A stretch of DNA of 64,000 nucleotides from Anaerolineae bacterium (lineage in GTDB: Bacteria; Chloroflexota; Anaerolineae; Aggregatilineales; Aggregatilineaceae): contig JAHDLB010000004.1 in the NCBI GenBank assembly GCA_018432315.1, forward strand, positions 62,001-126,000, in the 5' to 3' direction. Made by a program: the position numbers and the translations under genes. This document shows, in pieces, positions 1 through 9,291 of the stretch. Every line of letters starts with the position of its first letter. The stretch's first letter is position 1. Under the pieces are notes generated by a model. The model had not been told where the DNA came from, ran no database searches, and saw only the letters and a list, made by a program, of their open reading frames with translations.

Positions 1-3000
1 CCCCGGTCGGTGGGGTAGACCATCTGCGCGGGGTCGTCGCGGCGGCCAAACGGGCTGCCGGGCTGGTACCCGTAGGATGCCACGATGCGCAGCTCGCCCT
101 GTTCGCGGTCGAGAATCGCCAGGATGCCGGCTTCGGCGCCGCTCTTGCGCAGCGCCCAGTCCATCGTGATCTCGACCACGCTGGTCAGGTTGAGCGTGCG
201 GTTCAGCTCGTGATCGATGCGCTGCATGGTGTCCAGCTCCTGCACGCGCAGCGCGAGCTGCTGGTCGGTCATGTCGAACAGGCGCGCGTTTTCGATGGCG
301 ACGGCGGCCTGCCCGGCGAAGGTTTCGAGCAGGTCGGCGTCCTCGTCGATGAAGATGCTGCCGTCGGCCTTGTTGATCGTCTGGAGTACGCCAATCGCCC
401 GCCCGCCGATCATCAGCGGCACGGAGAGGATCGCGCGCGACTGGAAGCCGGCGTCGTCCAGCGCGGCATCGTCGCTCGCCAGGTCGTAACGCTCGCCCCG
501 GTCCAGCGCGGCGGCCAGGTCATCCGGCCCGTCGAGATCGCCGTACCAGCGCGCGTCCCGCGAGGGATCGTTGACGATGATCGGCGTGCCGCGCTCCACG
601 GTCGCCCCGGCCAGCCCGCTGCCCGCCGGGATGCGCGTGCCGATCAGGTCCTGCCCGCCGCCGCCCACCACGACGTGAAACTCGAGATGGCCGGTGTCCT
701 CGTCCACCAGCAGCAGGCTGCCCGCTTCGGCGCCCAGAATCTGCACGGCGTTCTCGGTGATCAGGTGGAGCAGGCGGTCCACGTTGCCCATCTCGGACGC
801 CAACTGGTTCGCGATTTCGTTGATCGCGCTGAGCTGGCGCGCGCGCTGCTGCGTCTTGTCGAACAACTGGAGCTTGTCGATCGCGCTCGAAGCCAGGTTA
901 GCGATGTCCCAGAACAGGTCGAGCTGGTCGTCGTTGAAGGTGACGTTCGGCTCGGTCGTGGCGGCGACCATCACGCCCAGCACGCCCCCGCCGGTATCGG
1001 CCAGCAGCGGCACGCCCATCCACGCCTTGAGGTTCGGGTTGTCCAGTTTGACGCGCGGATCGCGCGCCAGCGAGTCGCGGGCAAAGTCGTCGGTGCGCAC
1101 CGTCTGGCGCGTGCGCACGATCTCGCTCATCAGGTCGCGGCCCATGCGCCAGCGCTTGCCCTCCATGGGCGCGATGCGCTCGTCGCCCTCGTTGTAGAAC
1201 ACGTAGATCAGCTCGTCGACGTTCGGGTTGCGCAGCGCGATGTAGAAGTTGGGCACGTCGATCACGCGGATCGTCTGCGCGTAGATCAATTCGAGCAGCG
1301 TGTCGAAGTCGATCGCGAAGTTGAGCGCGCGGCTCACCTGGCTCAGCACGTCCTGCACGCGGACGCGCCGCTCCAGGTCGTCGATGGCCTGGGCGCGCTC
1401 GACGGCCAGCGCCACCTGGTCGCTCAGGCTTTCGATGAAGCGCAGGTCTTCGTGCAGGTAGGGCGCGTTGTTGCGCCGCGGGCCGATGACCATGAAGCCG
1501 TTGAGCACCCGCTGGCCCTGCAACCCCACGATGACCGGCGCGCCCAGCACAGCCAGCCGCGAGCGGTCGCTGACCACGTCCAGCGGCAGGGGCCGGCCTT
1601 CCTCCAGGTAGAGCAGGCTCGATCGCTCGCTGAGGTAATGCACCAGCCCGCTTTCGGGCGCAAACGTGATATCGGTCGGCGGCGCGCCGGTGGCCGGATC
1701 GACCTGGGGCCGGTATTCGTAGGTCACGTTATCGCGCACGAACACGATCACGTGCGTGGGGGCGAGCGTGTCTTCCAGCGAGCGGGCGATCAGGCTGGTC
1801 ACGTCGCCCAGCGAGACGGCGTGCGTCACCTCGCGCGAGAACTGCTCCAGATAGGTCTGGTAGGCGCGGCGCGTCCGGAAATACACGGCGTCGATCACGC
1901 GCTGGAGCGCGGCGCGGACCGGGTAGAACACCATCGCGACCACGAAGATCGAGGCGACGATCAGCGCCGGGCTGAGCGCGGTGTCGCGCGTGCTGCGCCC
2001 GATTAACATCGCGACGCCGGTCACGACCAGCCAGTAACTCAGCGTGAGCAAGCCCAACAGCGCCGCGTACAGCACGCTCTGCGTGATCATGCGGTCGGTG
2101 TCGACCAGGCGGAACTGCGAGACGGCGTAAATCGCGCTCAGCGGGAAGAGGACCGGCAGCACCTGGTTGAACACGATCAGGTTGTTCAGCCCTTCGCCCG
2201 TCACCCCCTGCCAGCCGAACGCGATCAGCATGGGGATGATGGCCGGCAGCAGGCCGATCAGGACGATCGTGCTCTGGTTGCGCACGACCGGCGAGGCGGA
2301 GCGCGTGCGCCGCCAGAGCATGACGCCGCTCACGATCAGCGATCCGAGCAGCAGCACGCCGATCGACAGCGTGAACGAGGCGCGGTTGAGGCTGGCGTCG
2401 GACGAGAAATACAGCCCGGCAGCCGTCCCGCCCACGCCCAGGCCCGCGATCACCGGCGCGAACCGCCAGACGGGCGCCCGCTGGACGGCGGCCAGCCGGT
2501 ACGGGAATTCCAGCGCGAACATGACCAGCAGCCCGGCCAGCAGGTTCGTCGTCACCAGCCAGACCCAGGCGTACCGGTGCGTGGTGAGCGTGTCGAAGCG
2601 CCCGGCCAGGAAGACCGCCACCGCCGCCGCAATCAGCGCGACGGTGTGCACCTGGACGTCGCGCGGGTGGCGCAGCACGAGCACGACGGTCGCCAGCCAC
2701 AGCACCAGCGCCGTGATCCAGCCCACGCCGAAATAGCTGGCGAAGTCGCCGGTGGGCATGCCGCCCAGCGCCAACGAGAGCGTGCAGCGCTGCAAGCCGT
2801 TGGTGTCCGGGAGCGGCGCGCAGGTCGCGCCCTCGGGCGCGGCGTCGCCGTCCCGCAGGAAGGTGACCGCCACCGTATCGCCCTCGCTGCGCGCGCGCAG
2901 CGCGTCCGTGAACGCGCTCACGCGCTCGCCGGGCGCCAGCGCGTCGAGGTCCACCTCGTCGAGCGCGATCAGGCGGTCGCCCTCGGCCAGCCCGGCGTCC

Positions 3001-3215
3001 AGGGCCGGCCAGTCGGCACCGATCAGCGACTCGCTCGAATCGATCTCGAGGTTGCGCAGCGGGAAGAAGCCCAGGAACGGCTGCTGCTGCCAGCGCAGCG
3101 CGGCGCTGCCGTACAGGATCAGCAGCGCGCCCGCCACCGCCAGCGGCAGCAGGGCCAGCAGCAAGCCGGACCATTGGCCCGACAGCCGGTGAAACGGAGA
3201 AGAAGGTGCCTGCAT
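1..3215 (-). CDS. PDZ / 7TM / multi-GAF sensor protein, 3' end cut by window edge
   Basis: Large membrane sensor read on the minus strand; one frame stays open for about 1071 codons from the ATG at 3215 to the window edge, so the C-terminus is missing. The order seen is: an N-terminal transmembrane segment; a PDZ-like stretch (LEIDSSES...LAEGDRLIALDEVDL); a run of hydrophobic helices resembling a 7TM receptor module; then at least three GAF-type domains (for example 'FIESLSDQVALAVERAQAID', 'LDLFWDIANLASSAIDKLQL', 'LLETFAGQAAVAIENARLFD'). A start at 3215 is backed by GGAG eight bases upstream and by the hydrophobic N-terminus. A histidine kinase, GGDEF or phosphatase output domain would lie beyond the window, so the enzymatic role is unknown. 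Domain order suggests signal integration at the membrane. The whole length is overlapped by long opposite-strand open frames that look like GC-bias artefacts. Confidence 0.85.
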   Translation of the reverse strand, partial: MQAPSSPFHRLSGQWSGLLLALLPLAVAGALLILYGSAALRWQQQPFLGFFPLRNLEIDSSESLIGADWPALDAGLAEGDRLIALDEVDLDALAPGERVSAFTDALRARSEGDTVAVTFLRDGDAAPEGATCAPLPDTNGLQRCTLSLALGGMPTGDFASYFGVGWITALVLWLATVVLVLRHPRDVQVHTVALIAAAVAVFLAGRFDTLTTHRYAWVWLVTTNLLAGLLVMFALEFPYRLAAVQRAPVWRFAPVIAGLGVGGTAAGLYFSSDASLNRASFTLSIGVLLLGSLIVSGVMLWRRTRSASPVVRNQSTIVLIGLLPAIIPMLIAFGWQGVTGEGLNNLIVFNQVLPVLFPLSAIYAVSQFRLVDTDRMITQSVLYAALLGLLTLSYWLVVTGVAMLIGRSTRDTALSPALIVASIFVVAMVFYPVRAALQRVIDAVYFRTRRAYQTYLEQFSREVTHAVSLGDVTSLIARSLEDTLAPTHVIVFVRDNVTYEYRPQVDPATGAPPTDITFAPESGLVHYLSERSSLLYLEEGRPLPLDVVSDRSRLAVLGAPVIVGLQGQRVLNGFMVIGPRRNNAPYLHEDLRFIESLSDQVALAVERAQAIDDLERRVRVQDVLSQVSRALNFAIDFDTLLELIYAQTIRVIDVPNFYIALRNPNVDELIYVFYNEGDERIAPMEGKRWRMGRDLMSEIVRTRQTVRTDDFARDSLARDPRVKLDNPNLKAWMGVPLLADTGGGVLGVMVAATTEPNVTFNDDQLDLFWDIANLASSAIDKLQLFDKTQQRARQLSAINEIANQLASEMGNVDRLLHLITENAVQILGAEAGSLLLVDEDTGHLEFHVVVGGGGQDLIGTRIPAGSGLAGATVERGTPIIVNDPSRDARWYGDLDGPDDLAAALDRGERYDLASDDAALDDAGFQSRAILSVPLMIGGRAIGVLQTINKADGSIFIDEDADLLETFAGQAAVAIENARLFDMTDQQLALRVQELDTMQRIDHELNRTLNLTSVVEITMDWALRKSGAEAGILAILDREQGELRIVASYGYQPGSPFGRRDDPAQMVYPTDR

Positions 3216-3370
3216 GAACGTTGCTCCGACCGCGCTCATTTGTCATTTCTTAAGTCACCCTGCATTTTATCACACAAATCGGAGGTGCACCCGCCCGCCC
3301 GGCCCGACCCAAACGGAATCAGAACAATCAGCCTTCCGGGCCGGTCATATCCGCCCGGCGTTGTTTCCGT

Positions 3371-3376
3371 TATAAT
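3371..3376 (+). promoter_or_regulatory. -10 element for the mutase B12 subunit/meaB pair
   Basis: A perfect TATAAT 45 bases before the chosen ATG (3416). No good -35 hexamer lies 16-18 bases upstream. The same isolated TATAAT pattern recurs ahead of several genes in this window. Confidence 0.55.
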
Positions 3377-3415
3377 GGGGAGCGCGAAGTTGGAACGATG
3401 AGCATCGGAGCAGGT

Positions 3416-3820
3416 ATGAGCGAAGAAAAAATCCGCGTTCTGGTCGCCAAGCCCGGCCTGGACGGGCACGACCGGGGCGCCAAAGTGATCGCGCGGGCGC
3501 TGCGCGACGCGGGCATGGAAGTGATCTACACCGGCCTGCGCCAGACGCCGGAGATGATCGTCGAGGCGGCGCTGCAAGAAGACGTCGACGTGATCGGGCT
3601 GTCGATCCTCAGCGGGGCGCACATGGCGCTGGTGCCGCGCGTGCTGGAGCTGCTGCGCGCCGAAGGGCTGGCCGACGTGCTGGTGCTGATCGGCGGCATC
3701 ATCCCCGACGACGACGTGCCCGCGTTGCTGGAGCTGGGGATCAGCGGCGTGTTCGGCCCCGGCACCAACACCGATGACATCGTGCGGCACATCACGGCCA
3801 CGCTGGGCGCCCGGCAGTGA
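3416..3820 (+). CDS. Methylmalonyl-CoA mutase small (B12-binding) subunit
   Basis: A 134-residue stand-alone cobalamin-binding domain. It carries the DxHxxG signature (LDGHDRG, near residue 14-20), in which the histidine is the lower axial ligand of B12, and the later SxL and GG motifs ([15 protein letters not shown]) of the Rossmann-like fold. Split mutases of archaea and Chloroflexota use such a subunit with a separate catalytic subunit to interconvert methylmalonyl-CoA and succinyl-CoA. The catalytic subunit is not in this window. I prefer the ATG at 3416, preceded by GGAG five bases upstream, over an in-frame ATG at 3398. The next gene, three bases downstream, is the mutase chaperone MeaB, which supports the assignment. 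Confidence 0.9.
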   Translation: MSEEKIRVLVAKPGLDGHDRGAKVIARALRDAGMEVIYTGLRQTPEMIVEAALQEDVDVIGLSILSGAHMALVPRVLELLRAEGLADVLVLIGGIIPDDDVPALLELGISGVFGPGTNTDDIVRHITATLGARQ

Positions 3821-3823
3821 TCG

Positions 3824-4828
3824 ATGTCACGTATTGAGACGCTCGTCAACGGCGTGCTGGACGGTGACCGCCGCGCCCTGGCACGCCTGATCACCCGCAT
3901 CGAGAACCGCGCGCCGGATGCCCCCGCCGCGCTGGCCGCGCTGTTTCCCCACACCGGGCGGGCCTATATCGTCGGCATCACCGGCGCGCCCGGCACCGGC
4001 AAATCGACCGTGGTCAACGCGCTGGCCCGCACGCTCCGCGCCCAGGATCGCACGGTGGGCATCGTGGCCGTCGACCCGACCAGCCCGTTCAGCGGCGGGG
4101 CCGTGCTCGGCGACCGGATCCGCATGACCGACCTGGCGGGCGACCGGGGCGTGTTCATCCGCAGCATGGCGAACCGGGGCAGCCTGGGCGGGCTGGCCGC
4201 CGCGACCGGCGATGTGGTGCGCGCCCTGGACGCTGCCGGGTTCGACGTCGTGCTGATCGAGACGGTCGGCGCGGGGCAGAGTGAGGTGGACATCGCCCGC
4301 ACGGCCTACACGACGATCGTCGTCGACGCGCCCGGCCTGGGCGACGACGTGCAGGCCATCAAGGCCGGGATCCTCGAAATTGCGGATATCCTGGTGGTCA
4401 ACAAGGCCGACCGCCCCGGCGCGGAGAACACGGTCCGCGCGCTGCGGGCCACGCTCGAATTGGGGCACCGCTTGCGCTCGGCGGGGCATCACGGGCCGCT
4501 GCTGGATCAGGACGACGCGCCGCCCGAACCGGCGCTGGACCTGTGGGACGTGCCGATCCTCAAGACGGTGGCGACCGAGCGATCGGGCCTGGACGAGCTG
4601 GCCGGGGCCATCGAGCGCCACCGCGCCTATTTGAGCGAGTCCGGCCTGTACGAGGAGCGCGCCCGCCAGCGGGTGCAGGCCGAGCTGGCGACGCGCCTGC
4701 GCGAGGAACTGCTGGCCCGCCTGCTGGACGAGCGGTCGCCGGCGGCGGTGGCGGGGGTGATCGAGCGCATCCTGGCGCGGCAGCTCGATCCGGGCAGCGC
4801 CGTGCGCGAGCTGCTCAACGGGACGTGA
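3824..4828 (+). CDS. meaB: MeaB/ArgK-type GTPase, methylmalonyl-CoA mutase chaperone
   Basis: A 334-residue G3E-family GTPase of normal length. The P-loop GAPGTGKS lies at about residues 54-61. Family landmarks follow: AVDPTSPFSGGAVLGDR, the Switch region 'ETVGAGQSEVDIA', and the NKAD guanine-specificity motif. MeaB protects and reloads adenosylcobalamin on methylmalonyl-CoA mutase in a GTP-dependent way. It starts three bases after the B12-binding subunit gene, so the two are almost certainly cotranscribed from the promoter near 3371. The stop is one base from the convergent stop of the next gene. Confidence 0.95.
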   Translation: MSRIETLVNGVLDGDRRALARLITRIENRAPDAPAALAALFPHTGRAYIVGITGAPGTGKSTVVNALARTLRAQDRTVGIVAVDPTSPFSGGAVLGDRIRMTDLAGDRGVFIRSMANRGSLGGLAAATGDVVRALDAAGFDVVLIETVGAGQSEVDIARTAYTTIVVDAPGLGDDVQAIKAGILEIADILVVNKADRPGAENTVRALRATLELGHRLRSAGHHGPLLDQDDAPPEPALDLWDVPILKTVATERSGLDELAGAIERHRAYLSESGLYEERARQRVQAELATRLREELLARLLDERSPAAVAGVIERILARQLDPGSAVRELLNGT

Positions 4829-4829
4829 G

Positions 4830-5267
4830 TCACCGCACGATCAGCCACACGCCGATGAACAGCACGACGATCCCCAGGATGCGCGTGGGATCGAGCGGGC
4901 GCACATCGGTCCCCAGCCAGCCAAAGTGATCGATCAGCGCGCTGATCAGAAGCTGTCCGGCCACGATCAGGAACGTCATGGTCACCACGCCCACGCGCGG
5001 GATCGCGTAGCTCACCGCGCTGATCACCACCACGCCCAGGCCGCCCGCCATCAGCACGTACCAGGGCAGCGAGCGGACCTCATTGAAATGGGACGCGCGC
5101 TGCGTGAGCAGGAACGCCCCGGCGAAGACCGCCCCGCCAATGTGGATGATGAACACGCTCGCCATCGTGCCGACGCGCTGGGACATCATGCTCGCCAGCG
5201 GCGACTGCAGCCCGACAGAGATTCCTCCCAACAACCCGAAAACGACGACGATGAGTAGCGTTGGCAT
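4830..5267 (-). CDS. YdcZ-type (DUF606) DMT-family membrane protein
   Basis: A 145-residue protein made of about five hydrophobic helices. It opens with a glycine-rich helix (VVFGLLGGISVGLQSPL) and has the conserved 'GAVFAGAFLL' and 'GLGVVVISAVSYAIPRVGV' stretches typical of the DUF606/YdcZ half-size drug/metabolite transporters, which probably act as dimers in the cytoplasmic membrane. The substrate is unknown. It lies downstream of guaA on the same strand, but a hairpin at 5331-5347 separates them and a TAGAAT hexamer on the minus strand (about 5311-5316) could serve as its own -10. Confidence 0.75.
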   Translation of the reverse strand: MPTLLIVVVFGLLGGISVGLQSPLASMMSQRVGTMASVFIIHIGGAVFAGAFLLTQRASHFNEVRSLPWYVLMAGGLGVVVISAVSYAIPRVGVVTMTFLIVAGQLLISALIDHFGWLGTDVRPLDPTRILGIVVLFIGVWLIVR

Positions 5268-5330
5268 GTGGTGTTCCTCCGGACAGGCAAGAATCGAAAA
5301 GCGGACCGTATTCTAGCGCGAAACAGATCG

Positions 5331-5347
5331 GTGCAGCCGGGCTGCAC
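5331..5347 (-). terminator. Hairpin after guaA
   Basis: A perfect 7-bp stem (GTGCAGC/GCTGCAC) with a three-base loop just past the guaA stop. Only a short T-rich run follows on the minus strand, so it is a weak terminator candidate. Confidence 0.35.
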
Positions 5348-5349
5348 GC

Positions 5350-6906
5350 TCATTCCCACTCGATGGTGGCGGGGGGCTTGCTGCTGATGTCGTACAGCAC
5401 GCGGTTGACGCCGTTCACCTCGTTCACGATGCGGCTGCTGATGTGAGCCAGCAGCGCCGGGTCGAGGCGCGCCCAGTCGGCGGTCATGAAATCGCTGGTC
5501 GTCACGGCGCGCAGCGCGATCACTTCCTCGTACGTGCGGTTATCGCCCATCACGCCCACGCTGCGCACCGGCAGCAGCACGGCGAACGCCTGCGCCGTCC
5601 CTTCGCGCAGCAGGCCCGCCGCGTCCAGCTCGGACGTGAAGATGTGATCGGCGGCGCGCAGCATCTCCAGCCGCTCCCAGGTGACCTCGCCCACGCAGCG
5701 CACGCCCAGCCCTGGGCCGGGGAACGGCTGGCGCCACACGATGGCCTCGGGGATGCCGAGCAGCGCGCCGATGCGGCGAACCTCGTCCTTGAACAGGTCG
5801 CGCAGCGGCTCGACCAGCCGGCCCTTGAGGTGCTCCGGCAGGCCGCCGACGTTGTGGTGCGACTTGATGCGCTTCGCGCCGGGCCGCCCGGTGCCGGCGC
5901 TCTCGATCACGTCGGGGTAGATCGTGCCCTGGGCCAGCCAGTCGAGCGCGCCCAGCCGGGACGCCTCGCGCTCGAACACGTCGGCGAAGGTCTGGCCGAT
6001 GATCATGCGCTTGTCTTCGGGGTCGGTCACGCCTTGCAGTGCGCCGAGGAAGTCCTCAGTCGCGTCGACGGCGGTCATGTTGCGCCAGTTCAACTGCCGC
6101 CCCAGCTCGATCACCTGGTCCGCCTCGCCCTGGCGCAGCATCCCGTGGTTGACGAACACCGGCACGAGCTGGTCGCCCACGGCGCGGTGGATCAGCTCGC
6201 CGGCCACCGACGAATCGACGCCGCCGCTCATGCCGAGCAGCACGCGCCCCGCGCCGACCTTCCGGCGGGTGGCCTCGATGGTGACCTCGACCAGGTTTTC
6301 GGGTGTCCACGTGGCGGACGCGCCGCACACGTCGATCACGAAGTTGCGCAGCATGGCCGCGCCGTGCTCGGTATGCGACACTTCAGGGTGAAACTGCACG
6401 CCGAACAGGCCGCGCTCCGGGTCGGCGATGGCGGCATGCGGCGCGTTGCCGGTCGCGGCCAGCACGACGAATCCGTCCGGCGGGCGCGCGATGTGGTCGC
6501 TGTGACTCATCCACACCGCCTGCGCCGCGTCCAGGCCGCCGAACAATCCCCCGTCGCGCTCGACGCGCACCGTCGCCAGCCCGTACTCGCGCCGCGCCGC
6601 CGGGGCGACCTCGCCGCCCAACCGGTGGGTGAGAAGCTGCATCCCGTAGCAGATGCCCAACACCGGCACGCGGGACGCCAGCACCCAGTCCGGCAGGGGC
6701 GGCGCGTCCGCTTCATACACGCTGGTCGGCCCGCCGGAGAGGATGATCCCGCGAAAGCCGGGCGCGGCCTCGCGCGCTTCGTCGAGCGTGTAGATGTAGG
6801 GCACCAGTGCCGCGAACACGTTCAGCTCGCGCACCCGCCGCGCGATGAGCTGGGCTGTCTGGGAACCGTAATCGAGGATGACGATTCCGCCGTCTTTCAG
6901 CGCCAC
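5350..6906 (-). CDS. guaA: GMP synthase (glutamine-hydrolysing)
   Basis: Converts XMP, ATP and glutamine to GMP. The 518 residues match the family length. The N-terminal class I amidotransferase has the nucleophile loop [10 protein letters not shown] and the His/Glu pair [10 protein letters not shown]. The ATP pyrophosphatase domain has the SGGVDSS P-loop. The C-terminal dimerisation domain ends in the usual [10 protein letters not shown] chose the GTG at 6906, one base after the xpt stop and preceded by GGAG inside the end of xpt; the open frame extends further upstream but that part has no homology-like content. It is translationally close-coupled to xpt, completing a xanthine to XMP to GMP salvage route. 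Confidence 0.97.
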   Translation of the reverse strand: MALKDGGIVILDYGSQTAQLIARRVRELNVFAALVPYIYTLDEAREAAPGFRGIILSGGPTSVYEADAPPLPDWVLASRVPVLGICYGMQLLTHRLGGEVAPAARREYGLATVRVERDGGLFGGLDAAQAVWMSHSDHIARPPDGFVVLAATGNAPHAAIADPERGLFGVQFHPEVSHTEHGAAMLRNFVIDVCGASATWTPENLVEVTIEATRRKVGAGRVLLGMSGGVDSSVAGELIHRAVGDQLVPVFVNHGMLRQGEADQVIELGRQLNWRNMTAVDATEDFLGALQGVTDPEDKRMIIGQTFADVFEREASRLGALDWLAQGTIYPDVIESAGTGRPGAKRIKSHHNVGGLPEHLKGRLVEPLRDLFKDEVRRIGALLGIPEAIVWRQPFPGPGLGVRCVGEVTWERLEMLRAADHIFTSELDAAGLLREGTAQAFAVLLPVRSVGVMGDNRTYEEVIALRAVTTSDFMTADWARLDPALLAHISSRIVNEVNGVNRVLYDISSKPPATIEWE

Positions 6907-6907
6907 G

Positions 6908-7507
6908 CTAGATCTCCACGCCGCGCGGCGGATCGTCGGCGAACTCGATGCGGTTCTCGTCCAGGTAGGTGATCGTCGCCAGCGCCTCGACCGGGACGTT
7001 ATATGTCTTCTGGAGCTTCTCGCGTCCGCCCTCGAACAGCTTTTCGACCACGACCACGATCCCGACCAGCGTGCACCGCGCCTCGCCGACCATGCGCGCC
7101 AGCGAATAGAGCGTCTTGCCCGATGCCAGGAAATCATCGACGATCAGCACGCGCTCGCCCGGCGGCAGGTATTCCGCCGCGACCAGCAAATTGATCTCGC
7201 CGCCGTGGGTGTGGCTGGGCGCCGTCTCCAGGAAGACCGGACCGTACATGGTCAGCGGCTTGTGTTTGCGCGCGTAGACGACCGGCACATCGAGCGCCAG
7301 CGCGGCCATCAGCGCCGGCGCGATGCCAGACACCTCGGCGGTCAGGATGCGCGTGGGATGGGTGTCGCGGAAGCGGTGCGCGATTTCTTCGCCCATCTGC
7401 TTGACGAGCTGGGGGTCCATCTGGTGGTTGAGGATACCGTCGATCTTGAGGATGCCCTCACCTAAATACTTGCCTTCAGACCGGATCTTGTCTTTGAGCG
7501 CCTGCAT
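6908..7507 (-). CDS. xpt: Xanthine phosphoribosyltransferase
   Basis: A 199-residue type I phosphoribosyltransferase. The PRPP-binding loop is [15 protein letters not shown], and the N-terminus ([20 protein letters not shown]) and '[21 protein letters not shown]' closely resemble Xpt of Firmicutes. It converts xanthine plus PRPP to XMP, which guaA, starting one base after its stop, turns into GMP. The ATG at 7507 has AAGGGG upstream. It is separated from the importer operon by a strong terminator, so it probably has its own promoter. I see no purine riboswitch in the 67-base leader. Confidence 0.95.
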   Translation of the reverse strand: MQALKDKIRSEGKYLGEGILKIDGILNHQMDPQLVKQMGEEIAHRFRDTHPTRILTAEVSGIAPALMAALALDVPVVYARKHKPLTMYGPVFLETAPSHTHGGEINLLVAAEYLPPGERVLIVDDFLASGKTLYSLARMVGEARCTLVGIVVVVEKLFEGGREKLQKTYNVPVEALATITYLDENRIEFADDPPRGVEI

Positions 7508-7574
7508 GGTGTTGCCCCTTGTGGAGTTCTTTTAGCTGCCTGCGGTAGAGTTTACCATGAGGGGCGGGGGAAGA

Positions 7575-7609
7575 TAAAAAATCAGGTGCGAGCGGGGGGC
7601 TCGCACCTG
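7575..7609 (-). terminator. Rho-independent terminator of the nucleoside importer operon
   Basis: A 10-bp perfect stem (CAGGTGCGAG/CTCGCACCTG, 7583-7609) followed on the minus strand by A then six T. It directly follows the last permease gene and precedes xpt. Confidence 0.85.
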
Positions 7610-7616
7610 GGCGGGT

Positions 7617-8585
7617 CTAGTGCTTCTCGAACGTGGTGCCGAGCGCGCGCGGCGGCGCCGCCCGCAGGAAGCGCCGGACGGTCGGTTTGAAGCGGTCCGG
7701 CGTGAAGCGCACCAGCCGTTCGAGCACGCCGCTGGTCGCAAACAGCAGCGTGACGATCATCAGGAACCAGGGCAGCATGTTGACGATCTGGGCGGGCAGG
7801 TCGATCACGTCGTTGTCTTGCAGGTCGATCGCCACCGAGCGCAGGCCCACGATCAGGTAGGCGCCGAGCGCCACGCGACCGGGCACCCACAGCCCGAAGA
7901 TCACGATCGCCAGCGCGATCCAGCCCTCGCCGCTGAGGTCTTCCTTCCAGCCGAGCTTGACCGACAGCGAATAGGTCGCCCCCGCCAGCCCGACCAGCGC
8001 GCCGCCCAGCACGGTGTACGCGTAGCGCAGCGCCTGCACGGGCGTCCCGCGCACGAAGGCCGCTTCGGGCTGCTCGCCGATGCTGCGCAGCGTCAGGCCG
8101 GGCCGCGTGCGGTAGATGTAGAACCACACCAGCCCGATCAGGATCAGGCTGAAATAGATCAACACGTTGTGGTCGAACAGCACCCGCCCGATCAGCGGGA
8201 TGTCGCTCAGGATCGGGATCGGGGTGTGCGGCACCTGCTTGCCCGGCTGGTTGAAGTGGGGCTTGCCCAGGAAGATGGCGAGATCGGCGCACAGGATCGT
8301 CAGGATGAAGCCGACGGCCACCTGGTTGAGCTTGAGCGCGATGCTCGAAAAGACGACGATGAACGCCACCGCCGCGCCCACCGCCATCGCCGCCAGCACA
8401 GCCTGCGTCAGGCTGCCCGTGTTGCGCACGACGGCATGTGCCGTCATGGCCGACAGCATGATCGTCCCGTTCAGCGACAGGTTGATCACGCCGGCGCGCT
8501 CGGTGAGCAGCTCGCCCTGCCCGGCGATCACGATGGGGGCGGCGGCGCGGACGATGCCGCGTAACGTGCTCTCTAATCCGGTCAT
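7617..8585 (-). CDS. Nucleoside/BMP-type ABC transporter permease (NupQ-like)
   Basis: A 322-residue inner-membrane permease of the branched-chain/ribose-like superfamily, with about eight hydrophobic helices. The conserved opening (IVIAGQGELLTERAGVINLSLNG) and the 'PGLTLRSIGEQPEAA' loop, which contacts the ATPase, fit the second permease of BMP-family nucleoside importers. It pairs with the larger permease at 9292-10500. Two unrelated small genes lie between them, but all run in the same direction with short gaps, so one transcript is likely. A strong terminator follows the stop. Confidence 0.9.
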   Translation of the reverse strand: MTGLESTLRGIVRAAAPIVIAGQGELLTERAGVINLSLNGTIMLSAMTAHAVVRNTGSLTQAVLAAMAVGAAVAFIVVFSSIALKLNQVAVGFILTILCADLAIFLGKPHFNQPGKQVPHTPIPILSDIPLIGRVLFDHNVLIYFSLILIGLVWFYIYRTRPGLTLRSIGEQPEAAFVRGTPVQALRYAYTVLGGALVGLAGATYSLSVKLGWKEDLSGEGWIALAIVIFGLWVPGRVALGAYLIVGLRSVAIDLQDNDVIDLPAQIVNMLPWFLMIVTLLFATSGVLERLVRFTPDRFKPTVRRFLRAAPPRALGTTFEKH

Positions 8586-8611
8586 AACTGCGTCCTAGAA
8601 TCGGTCATGCA

Positions 8612-9052
8612 TCAAAATTCCAGTTTCACCACGATCTCGCCATATTCCACGCGCCCGGTGCGCCTGAACCCCAGGCTGGTGTAGAGGCGGTCGGCGCCGG
8701 TGTTGTCCGGCTCGAAGCTCAAAAACACGGCATCCACGCCCGGCTGGGCCCGCAGGTGATCCAGCGCCGCCTGCATCGCCGCCCGGCCATAGCCGTTGCC
8801 CTGGTGCTCCGCGGCGATCATGAAGCGCCAGATCCACATTTCGGGCGGGTTGTGTACCGGGTCGGGTCCCCACATGATGAAGCCGACCAGGGTTTCCCCG
8901 GCATGGATGGCCTTGATCTCCACGCCGGGATAGAACTTCGACTCGGCGATGGAGTACACGTTCGGCGCGACGAACGATTGCTGGTCGCCGGCCACTTTCA
9001 GATTGGCGACGGCTTCCCAGTTGTCAGCCGTGATGTCGCGTAGCTCAATCAT
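8612..9052 (-). CDS. GNAT N-acetyltransferase
   Basis: A 146-residue GCN5-related acetyltransferase. The acetyl-CoA motif A (AAEHQGNGYGRAAMQAALDH) follows the Q-x-x-G-x-G/A pattern, and motif B (LYTSLGFRRTG) lies near the C-terminus. N-terminal residues (MIELRDITADNWEAVANLKV) resemble diamine/spermidine-acetyltransferase-like members, but the substrate cannot be read from the sequence. Its first eight bases overlap the end of the DUF4177-like gene upstream, so translation is coupled inside the importer operon. Confidence 0.85.
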   Translation of the reverse strand: MIELRDITADNWEAVANLKVAGDQQSFVAPNVYSIAESKFYPGVEIKAIHAGETLVGFIMWGPDPVHNPPEMWIWRFMIAAEHQGNGYGRAAMQAALDHLRAQPGVDAVFLSFEPDNTGADRLYTSLGFRRTGRVEYGEIVVKLEF

Positions 9053-9284
9053 TGTGCTGCCTTTTCTTTGGTGTGCGCGCTGCGACGTGGCGTTTGAACA
9101 CGACCATCAGGTCGGTGTCCGACAGCCAGCGCAGATCGATGATCTCCCACCCCTGCTGGGCGCGCTCGTTCAGTTGCTGCGTGATCGACTTCCCGGCCCA
9201 GGCCAGCGTTTCGGCCCGGTCGACTGTCTCCGGAAAATCGAGCGCGCCCGACACGAAAACGGTCAGGTATTCCCACTGCTGCAT
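9045..9284 (-). CDS. DUF4177-like small protein
   Basis: A 79-residue protein, using the ATG at 9284, which lies seven bases after the permease stop; an in-frame ATG at 9317 would overlap that permease and adds a poorly structured extension. The pattern QQWEYLTV...LNERAQQGWEIIDL...VVFKR is typical of the DUF4177 fold, a small cytoplasmic domain of unknown role. It sits inside the importer operon with coupled translation on both sides. Confidence 0.7.
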   Translation of the reverse strand: MQQWEYLTVFVSGALDFPETVDRAETLAWAGKSITQQLNERAQQGWEIIDLRWLSDTDLMVVFKRHVAARTPKKRQHND

Positions 9285-9291
9285 AGGCCGT

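Noticed and set aside
210-2006. 598-codon plus-strand open frame
   Set aside because: Antisense to the GAF sensor gene and rich in Arg, His and Val; no motif. The minus-strand frame reads as real GAF domains.
7508-7574. Purine riboswitch before xpt
   Set aside because: The leader is only 67 bases and lacks the paired P1-P3 and conserved loop sequences of the purine aptamer.
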